DNA from: an uncultured Bacilli bacterium
GTDB taxonomy: Bacteria > Bacillota_I > Bacilli_A > RF39 > UBA660
Length of the DNA: 64,000 nucleotides
Direction of reading: 5' to 3'
Assembly (NCBI GenBank): GCA_934098395.1
Contig: CAKOOM010000001.1
Location: 62,001-126,000, forward strand
The notes beneath the pieces were generated by a model that saw nothing but the letters and a program-made list of their open reading frames with translations, was not told the origin of the DNA and did no database searches. Made by a program: the position numbers and the translations under genes. Below, piece after piece: positions 35,564 to 43,942 of this stretch. Position 1 is the first letter of the stretch. Every line of letters starts with the position of its first letter.

Positions 35564-36787
35564 ATGGAAAAAGAAGATAGAAATCAAGAAATAAAAGAAA
35601 ATAAGGAAATGAATGAAGAAATTAAAATAGATGAAAAAGAGAAAATTGTTCAAGATAAAAAACAAGATAAAAAAATAAAAAAAGAAAAGAAACAAAATAA
35701 CACGACAGTTATATTAGTAGTTAGTATTTTATTGTCTTTTGTATGTGGTTGTGTTGGAGCTTATTTGATATGTCAAACTGTATCAGTTAAAAGTGTTGTT
35801 AAAAATATAACTACTAGTGAGTTAATTGAAAATAGTATTTCTAGTTCTGTAGATAAAGTATATGGTTCTACAGTAGTAGTTGTTGCTTCATCAAAAGGAA
35901 AACAAATTTCTACAGGTACAGGATTTATTTATAAAAAAGATAAAAATAATGCATATATAATGACTAATAATCATGTAATAGAAGGTGCAGATACGGTAGA
36001 AGTAGAATTTAATGATAAGAGTGAAAAAATTAGTGCTACGATTGTTGGTGGCGATGTGTATGCAGATATAGCTGTTTTAACGATAAAAGATAGTGATGAA
36101 TACAAGGCAGTAGAGATTGGCGATCTTGATGAAGTAAAGCTTGGAGATACAATATTTACAGTTGGTTCTCCAATGGGAATTAATTATAAAGGAACAGTTA
36201 CTAAAGGAATTTTATCTGGTAAAGAAAGAATGGTTGAAGTTAATTTAACATCATCAAAATCAGACTATTATATGAAGGTTGTTCAAATAGATGCAGCAGT
36301 AAATCCTGGTAATTCGGGAGGACCTTTATGTGATGTATCTGGTAATGTAATTGGTATTATTTCTTTGAAAATTGTACAAGATGAAGTAGAAGGTATGGGG
36401 TTTGCTATTCCAATAGATGATGCTTTAAAATATGCTTCTTTGATTGAAGAAGGTGGTGAGATATCTAGACCTTATTTAGGTATAGGAATGCTTGATTTGA
36501 GTGAGGAGTATTATTTATGGCAAAATAGAATAACTATACCTGATGGAGTAGATGAAGGTGTAGCAGTTATATCAGTTGAGAAAAATACTCCAGCAGAGAA
36601 AGCAGGATTAAAAAAGGGTGATATTATTGTTAAGATAAACGATCAAGATGTTGGTAGTTTAGCTGAGTTTAGATATGAATTATACAAACACGAAGTTGGT
36701 GAGAAGGTTAAATTATCATTTTATAGAGATGGTAAAGTAAAAACTACGACAGTAACTTTAGCAAAGAATTCAAATAGTGAATCATAA
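35564..36787 (+). CDS. htrA: HtrA/DegP-like membrane serine protease
   Basis: A 407-residue S1C protease for envelope protein quality control. A Lys/Glu-rich cytoplasmic start (1-45) is followed by one transmembrane helix (about 47-70). The protease domain has the catalytic His in TNNHVIEG, Asp in YADIAVL and Ser in NPGNSGGP. One PDZ domain follows (about 300-400, GLKKGDIIVKIND). Two ATGs lie at 35561 and 35564; the second has better spacing to GAGGTGA. CssRS-type regulation is not visible. Confidence 0.93.
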   Translation: MEKEDRNQEIKENKEMNEEIKIDEKEKIVQDKKQDKKIKKEKKQNNTTVILVVSILLSFVCGCVGAYLICQTVSVKSVVKNITTSELIENSISSSVDKVYGSTVVVVASSKGKQISTGTGFIYKKDKNNAYIMTNNHVIEGADTVEVEFNDKSEKISATIVGGDVYADIAVLTIKDSDEYKAVEIGDLDEVKLGDTIFTVGSPMGINYKGTVTKGILSGKERMVEVNLTSSKSDYYMKVVQIDAAVNPGNSGGPLCDVSGNVIGIISLKIVQDEVEGMGFAIPIDDALKYASLIEEGGEISRPYLGIGMLDLSEEYYLWQNRITIPDGVDEGVAVISVEKNTPAEKAGLKKGDIIVKINDQDVGSLAEFRYELYKHEVGEKVKLSFYRDGKVKTTTVTLAKNSNSES

Positions 36788-36817
36788 GATATAATTGATA
36801 ATATCAATGGTAATATA

Positions 36818-36847
36818 AACTTCATTTCTAGAGGAAATGGAGTTTTT
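36818..36847 (+). terminator. terminator after htrA
   Basis: AACTTCATTTC pairs with GAAATGGAGTT (one G-U), followed by seven Ts. Confidence 0.75.
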
Positions 36848-36905
36848 TTATGGAGCTGAGATTATATTGTATTAATTTAAACGTTTGGTAATACTTTTAT
36901 ATTTA

Positions 36906-36935
36906 TTGATGATATTTGTTTAAAAATGATATAAT
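36906..36935 (+). promoter_or_regulatory. promoter of the UDG-like gene
   Basis: TTGATG, 18-base spacer, TGATATAAT (extended perfect -10). Confidence 0.6.
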
Positions 36936-36957
36936 GTATATGTATGGATGTGTTGTT

Positions 36958-37548
36958 ATGAATATGAAAGATAAATATCAAAAATTAATAGCTGAACTTA
37001 TGAATTGTAGATTATGTCAAGAGAAATTTGGCTTTGAACCTCATCCGGTAGTTTTTGGGAATATGAATTCAAAGATAGTACAGATTAGTCAAGCTCCGTC
37101 TGCAACGGTTGATAGAACAAGGAAACCATTTACGGATCTTAGTGGAAAAAGATTAAAATATGATTGGTATAAAATAGACGATTTAGCGTTTTATAATCCA
37201 GATAATTTTTATATTGTTTCACTTGCTCATTGTTATCCTGGTAAGAATAGTAGTGGTAATGATAGATTACCTCCGAAAGAATGTTTTAATAAATGGGTTT
37301 CTAAGGAACTTGAATTTATTAATAATAAGTTATATGTAATTATTGGTGCTAAGGCTGCTAAAGTATTTTTTCCTAATGATAATTTTAATGATTTAGTTTT
37401 TAAAAACAATAGTATTAATGAAAAAATTGCTATTGTGTTACCTCATCCATCACCGCTTAATATTAAATGGTTTAAGGATCATCCAGAGTTTATAGAAAGA
37501 AGGGTATTTGAGGTTAGAAATATAATTAATGAAGTGCTGAAGAAGTGA
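36958..37548 (+). CDS. uracil-DNA glycosylase family protein
   Basis: A 196-residue member of the UDG superfamily, which removes damaged bases. The first motif region is QISQAPSATVDRTRKPF; the C-terminal motif is LPHPSPLNIKW, the HPSP loop of the family. CRLC at the N terminus supplies one cysteine pair only, so the iron-sulfur cluster of families 4 and 5 is doubtful. I chose ATG 36958 on the GGATGTG spacing; the ORF is open upstream but the promoter lies inside it. The substrate is not known. Confidence 0.78.
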   Translation: MNMKDKYQKLIAELMNCRLCQEKFGFEPHPVVFGNMNSKIVQISQAPSATVDRTRKPFTDLSGKRLKYDWYKIDDLAFYNPDNFYIVSLAHCYPGKNSSGNDRLPPKECFNKWVSKELEFINNKLYVIIGAKAAKVFFPNDNFNDLVFKNNSINEKIAIVLPHPSPLNIKWFKDHPEFIERRVFEVRNIINEVLKK

Positions 37549-37564
37549 TGCTGTGTGGTTAGGG

Positions 37565-37594
37565 AAGTGTTATATAGATAATAACACTTTTTTG
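37565..37594 (+). terminator. terminator before the split amidase gene
   Basis: AAGTGTTAT pairs with ATAACACTT around a 7-base loop, followed by TTTTTG. Confidence 0.75.
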
Positions 37595-37609
37595 TTTATT
37601 ACATATAAT
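37581..37609 (+). promoter_or_regulatory. possible mother-cell (sigma-E/K-like) promoter of the amidase
   Basis: CATATAAT (37602-37609) fits the CATAnnnT -10 of SigE and nearly fits SigK. ATA (37581-37583) is 18 bases and AC (37584-37585) is 16 bases upstream. In such A+T-rich DNA this match is weak evidence. Confidence 0.25.
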
Positions 37610-37627
37610 TTATATAGGTGAGTAAAG

Positions 37628-37957
37628 ATGAATAAGAATTTTAGTGGTGTTATAATTGATGCCGGTCATGGTGGTGTTGATAGTGGAGCTAGGGGTAGCG
37701 ATACGTTAGAAAAAGATTATAATTTATTGATTAGTAAATATATGTATGATAGGTTTAGAGAGTTAGGTGTGCCGGTGTATTTGACTAGAGATAGTGATGT
37801 GACATTGGAACCAAAAAATAGGACTAATAGGATTTTATCTTTTTTTGGAAATGACCCGAATGCAATAGTGATTTCTAATCACTTAAATGCGGGAGGTGGT
37901 GAGTTTACTTACCACTACAAAAAAATTGATTGGGTATTAAGAAAAAAAGATGTTTAA
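37628..37957 (+). pseudogene. N-acetylmuramoyl-L-alanine amidase, 5' part, interrupted by the element
   Basis: This is the first 89 codons of an Amidase_3 zinc amidase plus 20 codons read from the inserted element. The zinc ligands H14 (DAGHGG), E28 (LEKDYN) and H85 (SNHLNA) are present. The catalytic glutamate is missing; it lies 10 kb away in the 3' part. The amidase cleaves the bond between muramic acid and the stem peptide in cell-wall murein. AGGTGA precedes the ATG. After GGAGGT at 37895 the reading runs into element DNA and stops at 37957. In an excised chromosome it would join 48261-49190 in frame. Confidence 0.9.
37880..37915 (+). other. attL, left recombination junction of the element
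   Basis: AGGTGGT (37894-37900) is the sequence shared with attR. To its right GAGTTTACTTACC is the element arm; to its left is amidase sequence. The predicted crossover is the GG at 37895-37896. Confidence 0.8.
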
Positions 37958-37993
37958 AGTATTTATTTAATATATAGAAATATCTTCCTTTTA

Positions 37994-38002
37994 TGATATA
38001 AT
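37994..38002 (+). promoter_or_regulatory. -10 box before the HEPN gene
   Basis: TGATATAAT, an extended perfect -10, about 42 bases before the start; no clear -35. Confidence 0.4.
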
Positions 38003-38043
38003 GTAAGTAGATTGGATTAAGTTTATAGTAAAGGATGTGCAGT

Positions 38044-38358
38044 ATGAATGTAACAGAAAAATTATTATTAAATAGTAATGTTTTAGATAGTGAAGAAAAA
38101 TTTATTAAGCAATTACTTTTTTCAAGTAAAAATATTGTTTGTAATGATGATTTTAATAGAGTTGGTTTAAAGAATAGAAATATGATGTTTTTTTTAAATT
38201 ATATTATAGAAAATTTAAGTAGTATTTCTATGCTTGGGAGTAGAAACTTAAATAATTCATTATTAGGAAAAATAAAGAAAATAATTAGTTATTATGAAGA
38301 TATAAATAAGCAATTTGAAACAAAAGAAAAAATGCTAAAATTTCTAAATATAAAATAG
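38044..38358 (+). pseudogene. HEPN-domain protein, N-terminal part before a frameshift
   Basis: A 104-residue product starting MNVTEKLLLNSNV. AAAGGA (38030-38035) gives good spacing to this ATG; an earlier in-frame ATG overlaps it. It is mostly helical and matches nothing I know alone. The other frame is open from 38319 and continues for 500 codons, so this looks like the N terminus of one long protein broken by a -1 shift. The overlap (38319-38358) includes a run of six As (38327-38332), a place where indels, sequencing errors or slippage occur. Whether the shift is real decay or programmed is not known. Confidence 0.6.
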
Positions 38359-39887
38359 ACTACATAAGAGATGCAATAAAAAGTAATAAATTCATAAAAG
38401 AAGAACATAAAAAAAGATATGTTCAATTTATTAATGAAAATGATGATTTAGATTTAATAGAAAACTTAAAATTGATTTATATAAGTCTAATTAATAATAA
38501 ATATTTTGACACTATATCAGATGATTTATTTGATTTAGTAACGAGTAAAGAATTTAATTGTGATGATTTTGATAAAATCGCAGAATTATCTAATGAATAT
38601 TTTGCGTTACTGATAGATTACATAGGAATAAGTATTTTTGAAATAAAAAAAATAATACGTGATGCATATAGGAATTTTTTTGAAAAAAAATCTTTTTCTT
38701 CTTTTAGCGATATGTTTATTAAATTTGCGGAGCAATATGACACTGAAAATAAATATACAATTTTTATAAAAATGGATAAAGAATTTGATGAAAAATTGCT
38801 AAATGTATTAAAACAATCTGGAAATAATAATTATATTATATATAGTAAATCGGGATTAATTAAATTATTTGAAGATTCAAAGATTAATAATAAAAAGAAT
38901 TTAATAGAAATTATTAGTAATCTTAAAATAAAAGAGGACAATAACTATTATTTATCATCAGAAATTTATAGCAAAGATATTTGGCAAGCAATACGTAAAT
39001 TTAAGCAAAAAGTACTTCAACCATTTATTGGTTCAATGCTATATTCTGGAATAAAAGTGAGCACTATAAGTGATTATCTTTTGATAGAACATAAAGAACA
39101 CAAAAAATTCATAAATTACTATAGTTTCTATGATGATATTTTTAAACCATTAACACAAGATAGAATTGATTATTCTGATGTATTTAAAAGATATGTTATT
39201 GATAATAGTGATAATGATATAAATAGAATTATAGATGAGGCTGTACAATTATTGCCATACTATAAAAATTCGGAATCAACATTAACTAAATTTACAAATA
39301 CCTGGTTTGCTCTAGAAACTTTGTTTAGGAATGCTGGAGATAATATTTCAAAGTCGCTTGAAGACTATGCTAGTTACTTAGTAGCGGATAGAATGCTATC
39401 AGGATATATATATTTAACAGCAGTACAAATAAAAAAAATGTATAAAGGTTTTAATAAATTGAGTAATAATTTTGTAGAAAATATTTTTTTGAATTTTGAT
39501 AAAAGAAATCCTAATAATTGTGATTTTTTGACTTGGAAATACAGTCAAGTTAATAAAATGGTGTCTCAATATGAATCTTATTTTCAAAAATTTCATAATG
39601 AAGCAAAGGAATTATTAATGGATGCCTATTACTTAAGAAATAAGCAATTTCATGGAAATAAAAATTTACAAATGGAAACAACATCGGGTTTTTTATATGA
39701 TATTGTAAATGATACAATTTCATTTTATATAGATTATATAGATGTATATAGAGATTCAGAAAAAAATACATATTCTTTATTTAATTTTATAAAAAACATA
39801 GATAAAATAAAGAAAATATTAATTAATGAAAAAGATAATATTTTTGAAAAAATAGCAATTGTATATGATTCTGTAAGAAAAATATAG
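38319..39887 (+). pseudogene. HEPN-domain protein, C-terminal part (ApeA-like)
   Basis: This frame has no ATG near its open start; a TTG at 38472 is possible but has no ribosome site. About 520 codons of helical sequence end in a HEPN-like domain. FTNTWFALETLFRN starts the domain and the R-x4-H motif lies in LRNKQFHGN about 80 residues from the end. HEPN proteins of this kind are RNases in abortive-infection systems (ApeA and relatives), usually with a sensing N-terminal part. If the frameshift is real, the gene is inactive. The HEPN call is good; the ApeA likeness is by domain placement only. Confidence 0.6.
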
Positions 39888-39931
39888 AACCTATATTTTT
39901 GAAAAAAATAATAACTATAGAGTAATGTTAG

Positions 39932-40078
39932 AACAACAAATTTGTTTATAGAAAAGTATTTAATAGTTTAGGTTACAATGTAGACAATAGCTTATTTAAA
40001 GAAAAATCTGTATATTTTGGAAATTTTTTAGTTAGAAGTAATTATTTTAACAATGAATTGGGTGTTAAAGGCAGATAA
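39932..40078 (+). pseudogene. protein-like remnant, first piece
   Basis: Between two stops the frame reads 48 residues with a globular look (for example VYRKVFNSLGYNVDNSLF and VYFGNFLVRSNYF) but has no start codon or ribosome site. It may be a piece of a lost gene. I cannot name the family. Confidence 0.35.
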
Positions 40079-40103
40079 TAGTTTCTTAATTAAGTTTTAT
40101 TAA

Positions 40104-40232
40104 AATTTATTGTTAGGTAAGAATAATAACTTATATTCGGAATATTTAATAGTTAATGAATTGTTAAAAAATAAAATTGAAAGATTAATTTCTTTCTTTT
40201 TTGAAATATTAAAATTTTATATACAAAATTAG
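40104..40232 (+). pseudogene. protein-like remnant, second piece
   Basis: Another frame gives 42 residues (NLLLGKNNNLYSEYLIVNEL, then a hydrophobic helix) in protein-like order, again with no start. Together with the preceding piece it suggests a gene broken by at least one frameshift. Confidence 0.3.
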
Positions 40233-40260
40233 AATACAAAAAAACAAATGTCTATTTTTA

Positions 40261-40269
40261 TGTTATAAT
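40261..40269 (+). promoter_or_regulatory. extended -10 promoter of the restriction-modification cluster
   Basis: TGTTATAAT, extended perfect -10, 37 bases before the methyltransferase start. Confidence 0.55.
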
Positions 40270-40305
40270 TGTATTAGCACATAAAAACTAGAAAGGATGG
40301 TACAT

Positions 40306-41466
40306 ATGGTTGAATATAAGGTTGGAAGTTTATTTGCTGGCGTTGGTGGAATATGTTTAGGTTTTAAAAATGCAAAGACAAAAAATTCTAAATATAAATT
40401 GCTTTGGGCAAATGAAATAGATGAATATGCATGTGAGACATATAGAACTAATTTTTCACATCAATTACTAGAAGGTGATATAAAATTAGTACTTCATCCA
40501 GAACAAGCAACAGATAAAACACAACAAAAATATTATCAAAAATTACATGATAAAATATTAAGTGAATCGATAGATATTTTGAACGGTGGTTTTCCTTGTC
40601 AAGCATTTAGTATTGCTGGTGAGCACAAAGGGTTTGAAGATGATAGAGGGAACTTATTTTTAAATATAATAGATTTAATTGAACAACTGGGAGAAAAATT
40701 TTATAAACCTCGTGTATTATTTCTTGAAAATGTAAAAAATTTGCAGGCTCATGATAATAAAAAAACTTATGTACATATAAAACAAAAACTAGAAGATTGT
40801 GGATATACAGTTTTTGAAAAAGTATTAAATACCATGGATTATACTGATGTACCACAAAATAGAGAAAGAATATATATTATAGGTTTATTAAATGAAAATG
40901 ATATAAAAAATTTTGAAATATTTAAGGATATTGAAAGTAGGATAAAGAAGAAAGATAAAGCATCAAGAATTAAAGATATAAAAAAGGTTATTGATTATAA
41001 TTTGACAAAAGAAAATGCAATTAAGTATTATTATACAAAAGAAAAATATCCAAACTATTTTATGTCAGATGAAGAATTTAAAAAATCTAATAAAAAAGAA
41101 AAAATAAATTTAAATACACAAATTGATGAAATGTACGAATTTTATCAATGTAGAAGAGGTATGTATGTAAGAAAAAACCAAAGTGGTGTTTGCCCCACAC
41201 TTACAGCAAATATGGGAACTGGTGGTCATAATGTGCCTTTGATAAAAGTAAATGATGGTATCAGAAAGTTAACACCAAAAGAAACTTTTAAATTACAGGG
41301 CTTTCCTATTGATAATGGATACAAATTACCTACGGTTATAAATGGAAGGCCATATCCCGATTCTCAACTATATAAACAAGCAGGAAATGCAGTTTCTGTT
41401 CCTGTAATACAAATGCTTGCTACTGACTTGTTAGAACTATTAGAAAAATCAGATATGTCTGAATAA
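40306..41466 (+). CDS. DNA (cytosine-5)-methyltransferase
   Basis: A 386-residue C5 methyltransferase that protects host DNA at a specific site. Motif I is GSLFAGVGGICLGF, the catalytic PCQ of motif IV lies in GGFPCQAFS, and motif VI is ENVKNL. Motif VIII is the QNRERIYIIG segment; motif X is QAGNAVSVPVI. The target-recognition region is about 210-320; its DNA site is not readable. I chose ATG 40306 with AAAGG 9 bases upstream; the ATG at 40297 abuts that site. A nuclease gene follows 14 bases later. Confidence 0.95.
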   Translation: MVEYKVGSLFAGVGGICLGFKNAKTKNSKYKLLWANEIDEYACETYRTNFSHQLLEGDIKLVLHPEQATDKTQQKYYQKLHDKILSESIDILNGGFPCQAFSIAGEHKGFEDDRGNLFLNIIDLIEQLGEKFYKPRVLFLENVKNLQAHDNKKTYVHIKQKLEDCGYTVFEKVLNTMDYTDVPQNRERIYIIGLLNENDIKNFEIFKDIESRIKKKDKASRIKDIKKVIDYNLTKENAIKYYYTKEKYPNYFMSDEEFKKSNKKEKINLNTQIDEMYEFYQCRRGMYVRKNQSGVCPTLTANMGTGGHNVPLIKVNDGIRKLTPKETFKLQGFPIDNGYKLPTVINGRPYPDSQLYKQAGNAVSVPVIQMLATDLLELLEKSDMSE

Positions 41467-41480
41467 TTTTGGAGGTTAGT

Positions 41481-42608
41481 ATGAATGAAGTAAAAATAAG
41501 TATTAATGATGCTAAAAAGGCAGTATATTTTATTGCTAATTTAACACAAATGCAAGGTGATAGACCTATGCAAGGTGCTTTAACATCTAAAGCAGATTAT
41601 ATGGGTGGAATTTTTGATAGATGGATAAATATAATTCCAGAAAGTGTTTTATTTAATAAAATTATTTTACCTCAAGTTTTTAAAGGTGAAAAAGTTGAAG
41701 TAATTACTGATTATTATGATTATAATCCTAAAACTGCGGGGATTGCTCCAGATGTTATTGGAATAAAATATAAAAAGAGAGCTATTCCATTCGTAAAGTT
41801 TGATAATCACTGGTTTCCAATAGAAAAAAGACCACAAATAGAGGTTAAGACATTCAAAAAAAATCAATATATGATTTCATTAAGAAATCAAGGTTATGAT
41901 CAAAAATACTTAGTAATGGCTGAGGCAAATTTTAGAGTAGATTACTTAATACCACTATTAAATAAAGCGTTATTTTCAAAACAAATTTTCTTAGATTTGC
42001 ATATGGATGATAAAATATTTATAATTTCAAACGATGAAGGTAATATAGCGCAACCTCATAAAGTTGAGTTATCAGATAGAACATTAGGTTCTGTAAAATT
42101 GTTAGTAGTTACGACAGCAGAAGATTTTATGAAAAAGGCTGTTAAATGTGAGTCACGTGTTAGTATTGAATATATAAAATCATGTGAAGAATATCAAGCT
42201 AATAATGCTTTAAAAGATGCATATCGTGGTAATTTGTTGGATTATTGTACCAAAAATGAAAATGGATTATATTATTTTAATTCTAATTGGTATGAAAGTG
42301 TAGATGAAGAAGGTATTCCATATAAAAATGGTAAAAAAGTAAGAACAACAGGTTTTTATGTTTCATCACCAGAAGATATTGATATATTAAAAATCAATAA
42401 AAATAACTTTTATATTAGAGCTAAAAAAGAATGTATGTGGCAAAATAATAATTTATTAAGTGATCATGTTTATAGAATTACATTTGATATTTTAGATAGA
42501 AGTAGTAATGATGGTGAAGAATATTTTATGTCAAAACATGATATTGATAAATTAAATGGCTCTATGAATAAATTGGCTTCAGACTTAAAACAAGCAGTCA
42601 TGGATTAA
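41481..42608 (+). CDS. putative type II restriction endonuclease (PD-(D/E)XK)
   Basis: A 375-residue protein next to a C5 methyltransferase. A PD-(D/E)XK core is visible: AGIAPDVIGIK supplies the first Asp and PQIEVKTFKKNQ supplies E-x-K about 28 residues later. An SLRNQGYDQKYLVMAEA segment follows. The second half has no motif I know. GGAGG precedes the ATG; a TTG four codons earlier overlaps it. Position, size and motif together support a restriction enzyme, but I do not recognise a characterised relative. A modification-dependent nuclease is the alternative. Confidence 0.72.
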   Translation: MNEVKISINDAKKAVYFIANLTQMQGDRPMQGALTSKADYMGGIFDRWINIIPESVLFNKIILPQVFKGEKVEVITDYYDYNPKTAGIAPDVIGIKYKKRAIPFVKFDNHWFPIEKRPQIEVKTFKKNQYMISLRNQGYDQKYLVMAEANFRVDYLIPLLNKALFSKQIFLDLHMDDKIFIISNDEGNIAQPHKVELSDRTLGSVKLLVVTTAEDFMKKAVKCESRVSIEYIKSCEEYQANNALKDAYRGNLLDYCTKNENGLYYFNSNWYESVDEEGIPYKNGKKVRTTGFYVSSPEDIDILKINKNNFYIRAKKECMWQNNNLLSDHVYRITFDILDRSSNDGEEYFMSKHDIDKLNGSMNKLASDLKQAVMD

Positions 42609-42625
42609 AAAGAGTGATAGTGTCT

Positions 42626-43018
42626 ATGAAAGTATTAACAATTAAAGAACCATTTGCTACATTGATAAAAAATAAAGTTAAATATATTGAAACAAGAAGT
42701 TGGAAAACTAATTATCGTGGAGAATTATACATACAAGCTGGAGTTGCAAAAATAAGAAAAGAAGTAAAAGAAAGAAAAGGATTATCTGAACTATATAATG
42801 AAGATGAACTTAATTATGGACATATAATATGTAAGTGTAATTTAGTTGATTGTATTTATATGACAGAAGAGTTTATAAAAAAAGAGAAAGAAAAAAACAA
42901 AAATAATTTTATTGCAGGTCATTATGAAGTTGGAAGATATGCATGGGTTTTGGAAGATGTGAAACCCATTACTCCAATAAAAGTAAAAGGCCAGTTGGGA
43001 ATATGGAATTATAAATAA
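42626..43018 (+). CDS. ASCH-domain protein
   Basis: A 130-residue ASCH (PUA-like) protein. The signature MKVLTIKEPFATLIKNK, KYIETRSWKTNYRGELYI and the late GRYAWVLEDV strand are clear. ASCH proteins bind RNA or modified nucleotides, and some act as ribonucleases or nucleoside hydrolases. The start at ATG 42626 gives the canonical first strand. It follows the nuclease gene by 17 bases and is probably cotranscribed; a link to the restriction-modification function is inferred. Confidence 0.88.
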   Translation: MKVLTIKEPFATLIKNKVKYIETRSWKTNYRGELYIQAGVAKIRKEVKERKGLSELYNEDELNYGHIICKCNLVDCIYMTEEFIKKEKEKNKNNFIAGHYEVGRYAWVLEDVKPITPIKVKGQLGIWNYK

Positions 43019-43232
43019 TATAAAAAATTGTTATAGTACCAGTATTATTTTGGTAAAAATTCAGTAATTAAAAATTACATATACCTGTCAATAACATAGA
43101 ATCTATTAAAGTATCTATTTATATAAATACAATATTTATAAGGCTTTATAGAGATTTTATACAACATTTTTTTCAAGATTAATACAACATTTATTACTAA
43201 TTGATTTTCGACAATCATGTGATACAATATAG

Positions 43233-43313
43233 TAGAATATGAAATAATAATGCAATTATATGTATTTATAGCATTGACCTTACAGAAAAGGTCAATGCTT
43301 TTTTCATATTCTA
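43233..43313 (+). terminator. terminator nested in a 12-base outer inverted repeat
   Basis: Inner stem AGCATTGACCTT (43270-43281) with AAGGTCAATGCTT (43288-43300) and a six-T tract is a strong terminator. Outside it TAGAATATGAAA (43233-43244) pairs exactly with TTTCATATTCTA (43302-43313), so the whole could be a small structured RNA. Confidence 0.7.
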
Positions 43314-43342
43314 AAATCCCCCTTTAAATTCAATATAAAAAG

Positions 43343-43387
43343 TTTGGTACTAAGTTTTAATTATAATTTTATATTTTTAGTACCAAA
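43343..43387. repeat. inverted repeat around GGTACTAA
   Basis: TTTGGTACTAA (43343-43353) and TTAGTACCAAA (43377-43387) are exact inverted copies 23 bases apart. GTACCA recurs at 43036 and at 43627, so it may be an operator for the ribbon-helix-helix protein. Role inferred. Confidence 0.45.
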
Positions 43388-43416
43388 AAACATAGTTAGT
43401 TATTTTAAAAAATGTG

Positions 43417-43474
43417 TACAGTTGTATAACGCCCCCTTATAATATAAGGAATCAAAAGTATACAATTGTATAAC
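43417..43474 (+). repeat. direct repeat pair TACARTTGTATAAC
   Basis: Copies at 43417-43430 and 43461-43474 are 44 bases apart from start to start and differ at one base; the second contains the palindrome TACAATTGTA. They look like binding sites for a dimeric protein. Confidence 0.5.
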
Positions 43475-43530
43475 AAATATGAAAAGTGTAAACAATAGGT
43501 AATTTTATAAATGCTTATAAAATAAGGTAA

Positions 43531-43549
43531 AACTCACCACTGGTGAGTT
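43531..43549. repeat. att-like inverted repeat upstream of the recombinase operon
   Basis: AACTCACCA (43531-43539) and TGGTGAGTT (43541-43549) reproduce the core arms of the element ends, with one base between them where the joined ends have two. It may be a recombinase-binding site for autoregulation. Confidence 0.6.
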
Positions 43550-43656
43550 GTTTGTAAACAGGTTTATCCTGCTTTATCAAAATCCTTTTCCTAAAATAGT
43601 GTTTAAAAATTAATGTGAATACAATAGTACCAATTTTTAGAAAGGAGAGTGAAAAA

Positions 43657-43821
43657 ATGGCTTTAGCAAAGAATAATCAAGTTAAATTTAGAATTGATGA
43701 TCATACAAAAATGGCTCTTAAAAGAGTTTTAGAAAATAAAAAAATTACAATACAATCTATAATGGAAACTTTATTAATGGAATATATTATAAAAAATATT
43801 GATTCAGTTATAAATGAATAA
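43657..43821 (+). CDS. small ribbon-helix-helix-like DNA-binding protein
   Basis: A 54-residue protein. The pattern VKFRID (strand), HTKMALKRVLENKK (helix) and TIQSIMETLLMEYI (helix) fits the ribbon-helix-helix fold of CopG/MobC/RelB proteins. AAAGGAG lies upstream of ATG 43657. The frame is open back to 43615, but that start has no ribosome site. It is the likely regulator or excision accessory protein for the recombinase downstream. A terminator separates it from the next ORFs. Confidence 0.65.
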   Translation: MALAKNNQVKFRIDDHTKMALKRVLENKKITIQSIMETLLMEYIIKNIDSVINE

Positions 43822-43822
43822 T

Positions 43823-43857
43823 AATCCTTATATAAAAATAATATAGGGATTTTTTAT
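43823..43857 (+). terminator. terminator after the ribbon-helix-helix gene
   Basis: AATCCTTATA (43823-43832) pairs with TATAGGGATT (43842-43851) with one G-T, followed by six Ts. Confidence 0.65.
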
Positions 43858-43876
43858 TGAATAAAAGGGGGATAAA

Positions 43877-43942
43877 ATGAATATAAACAATAATAAAATA
43901 AATGAAAACAACATAACTTTAAGTAGGTGTTGCTATGAATGA
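43877..43942 (+). CDS. tiny ORF, 21 residues
   Basis: Starts MNINNNKINENNITLSR with AAAGGGGG 6 bases upstream. Its end overlaps the next ORF by 8 bases. NENNITL is nearly repeated in the next ORF (NENNITF), with the DNA also similar, so the two may have arisen by a small duplication, or this one may be a leader peptide. Confidence 0.4.
   Translation: MNINNNKINENNITLSRCCYE

Larger units (their letters stand above)
39888..40305 (+). other. gap with decayed coding sequence between HEPN and the methyltransferase
   Basis: No intact gene. Two protein-like stretches without starts are described below. The rest is A+T-rich. The methyltransferase promoter sits at the right end. Confidence 0.6.
43019..43656 (+). 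other. 638-base non-coding regulatory region of the element
   Basis: No gene seen. It contains a strong terminator nested in a larger inverted repeat, two TACAACATTT direct repeats (43160, 43183), an 11-base inverted repeat around GTACTAA, a pair of TACARTTGTATAAC repeats, a TGTTTGTAAACA palindrome (43549-43560), and an att-like inverted repeat. These sites are listed separately. Confidence 0.7.

Noticed and set aside
40607..40855. Minus-strand 82-codon frame in the methyltransferase
   Set aside because: Antisense to the catalytic core of the methyltransferase, without start signals.
42150..42165. TCACGTG as a parS site
   Set aside because: Only the central six bases match; it lies in the nuclease gene inside the mobile element. 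A similar CCACGTG at 54490 also fails outside the core.
43417..43549. CRISPR-like repeats in the element control region
   Set aside because: Only two copies of the direct repeat, no regular spacers and no cas genes in the window.
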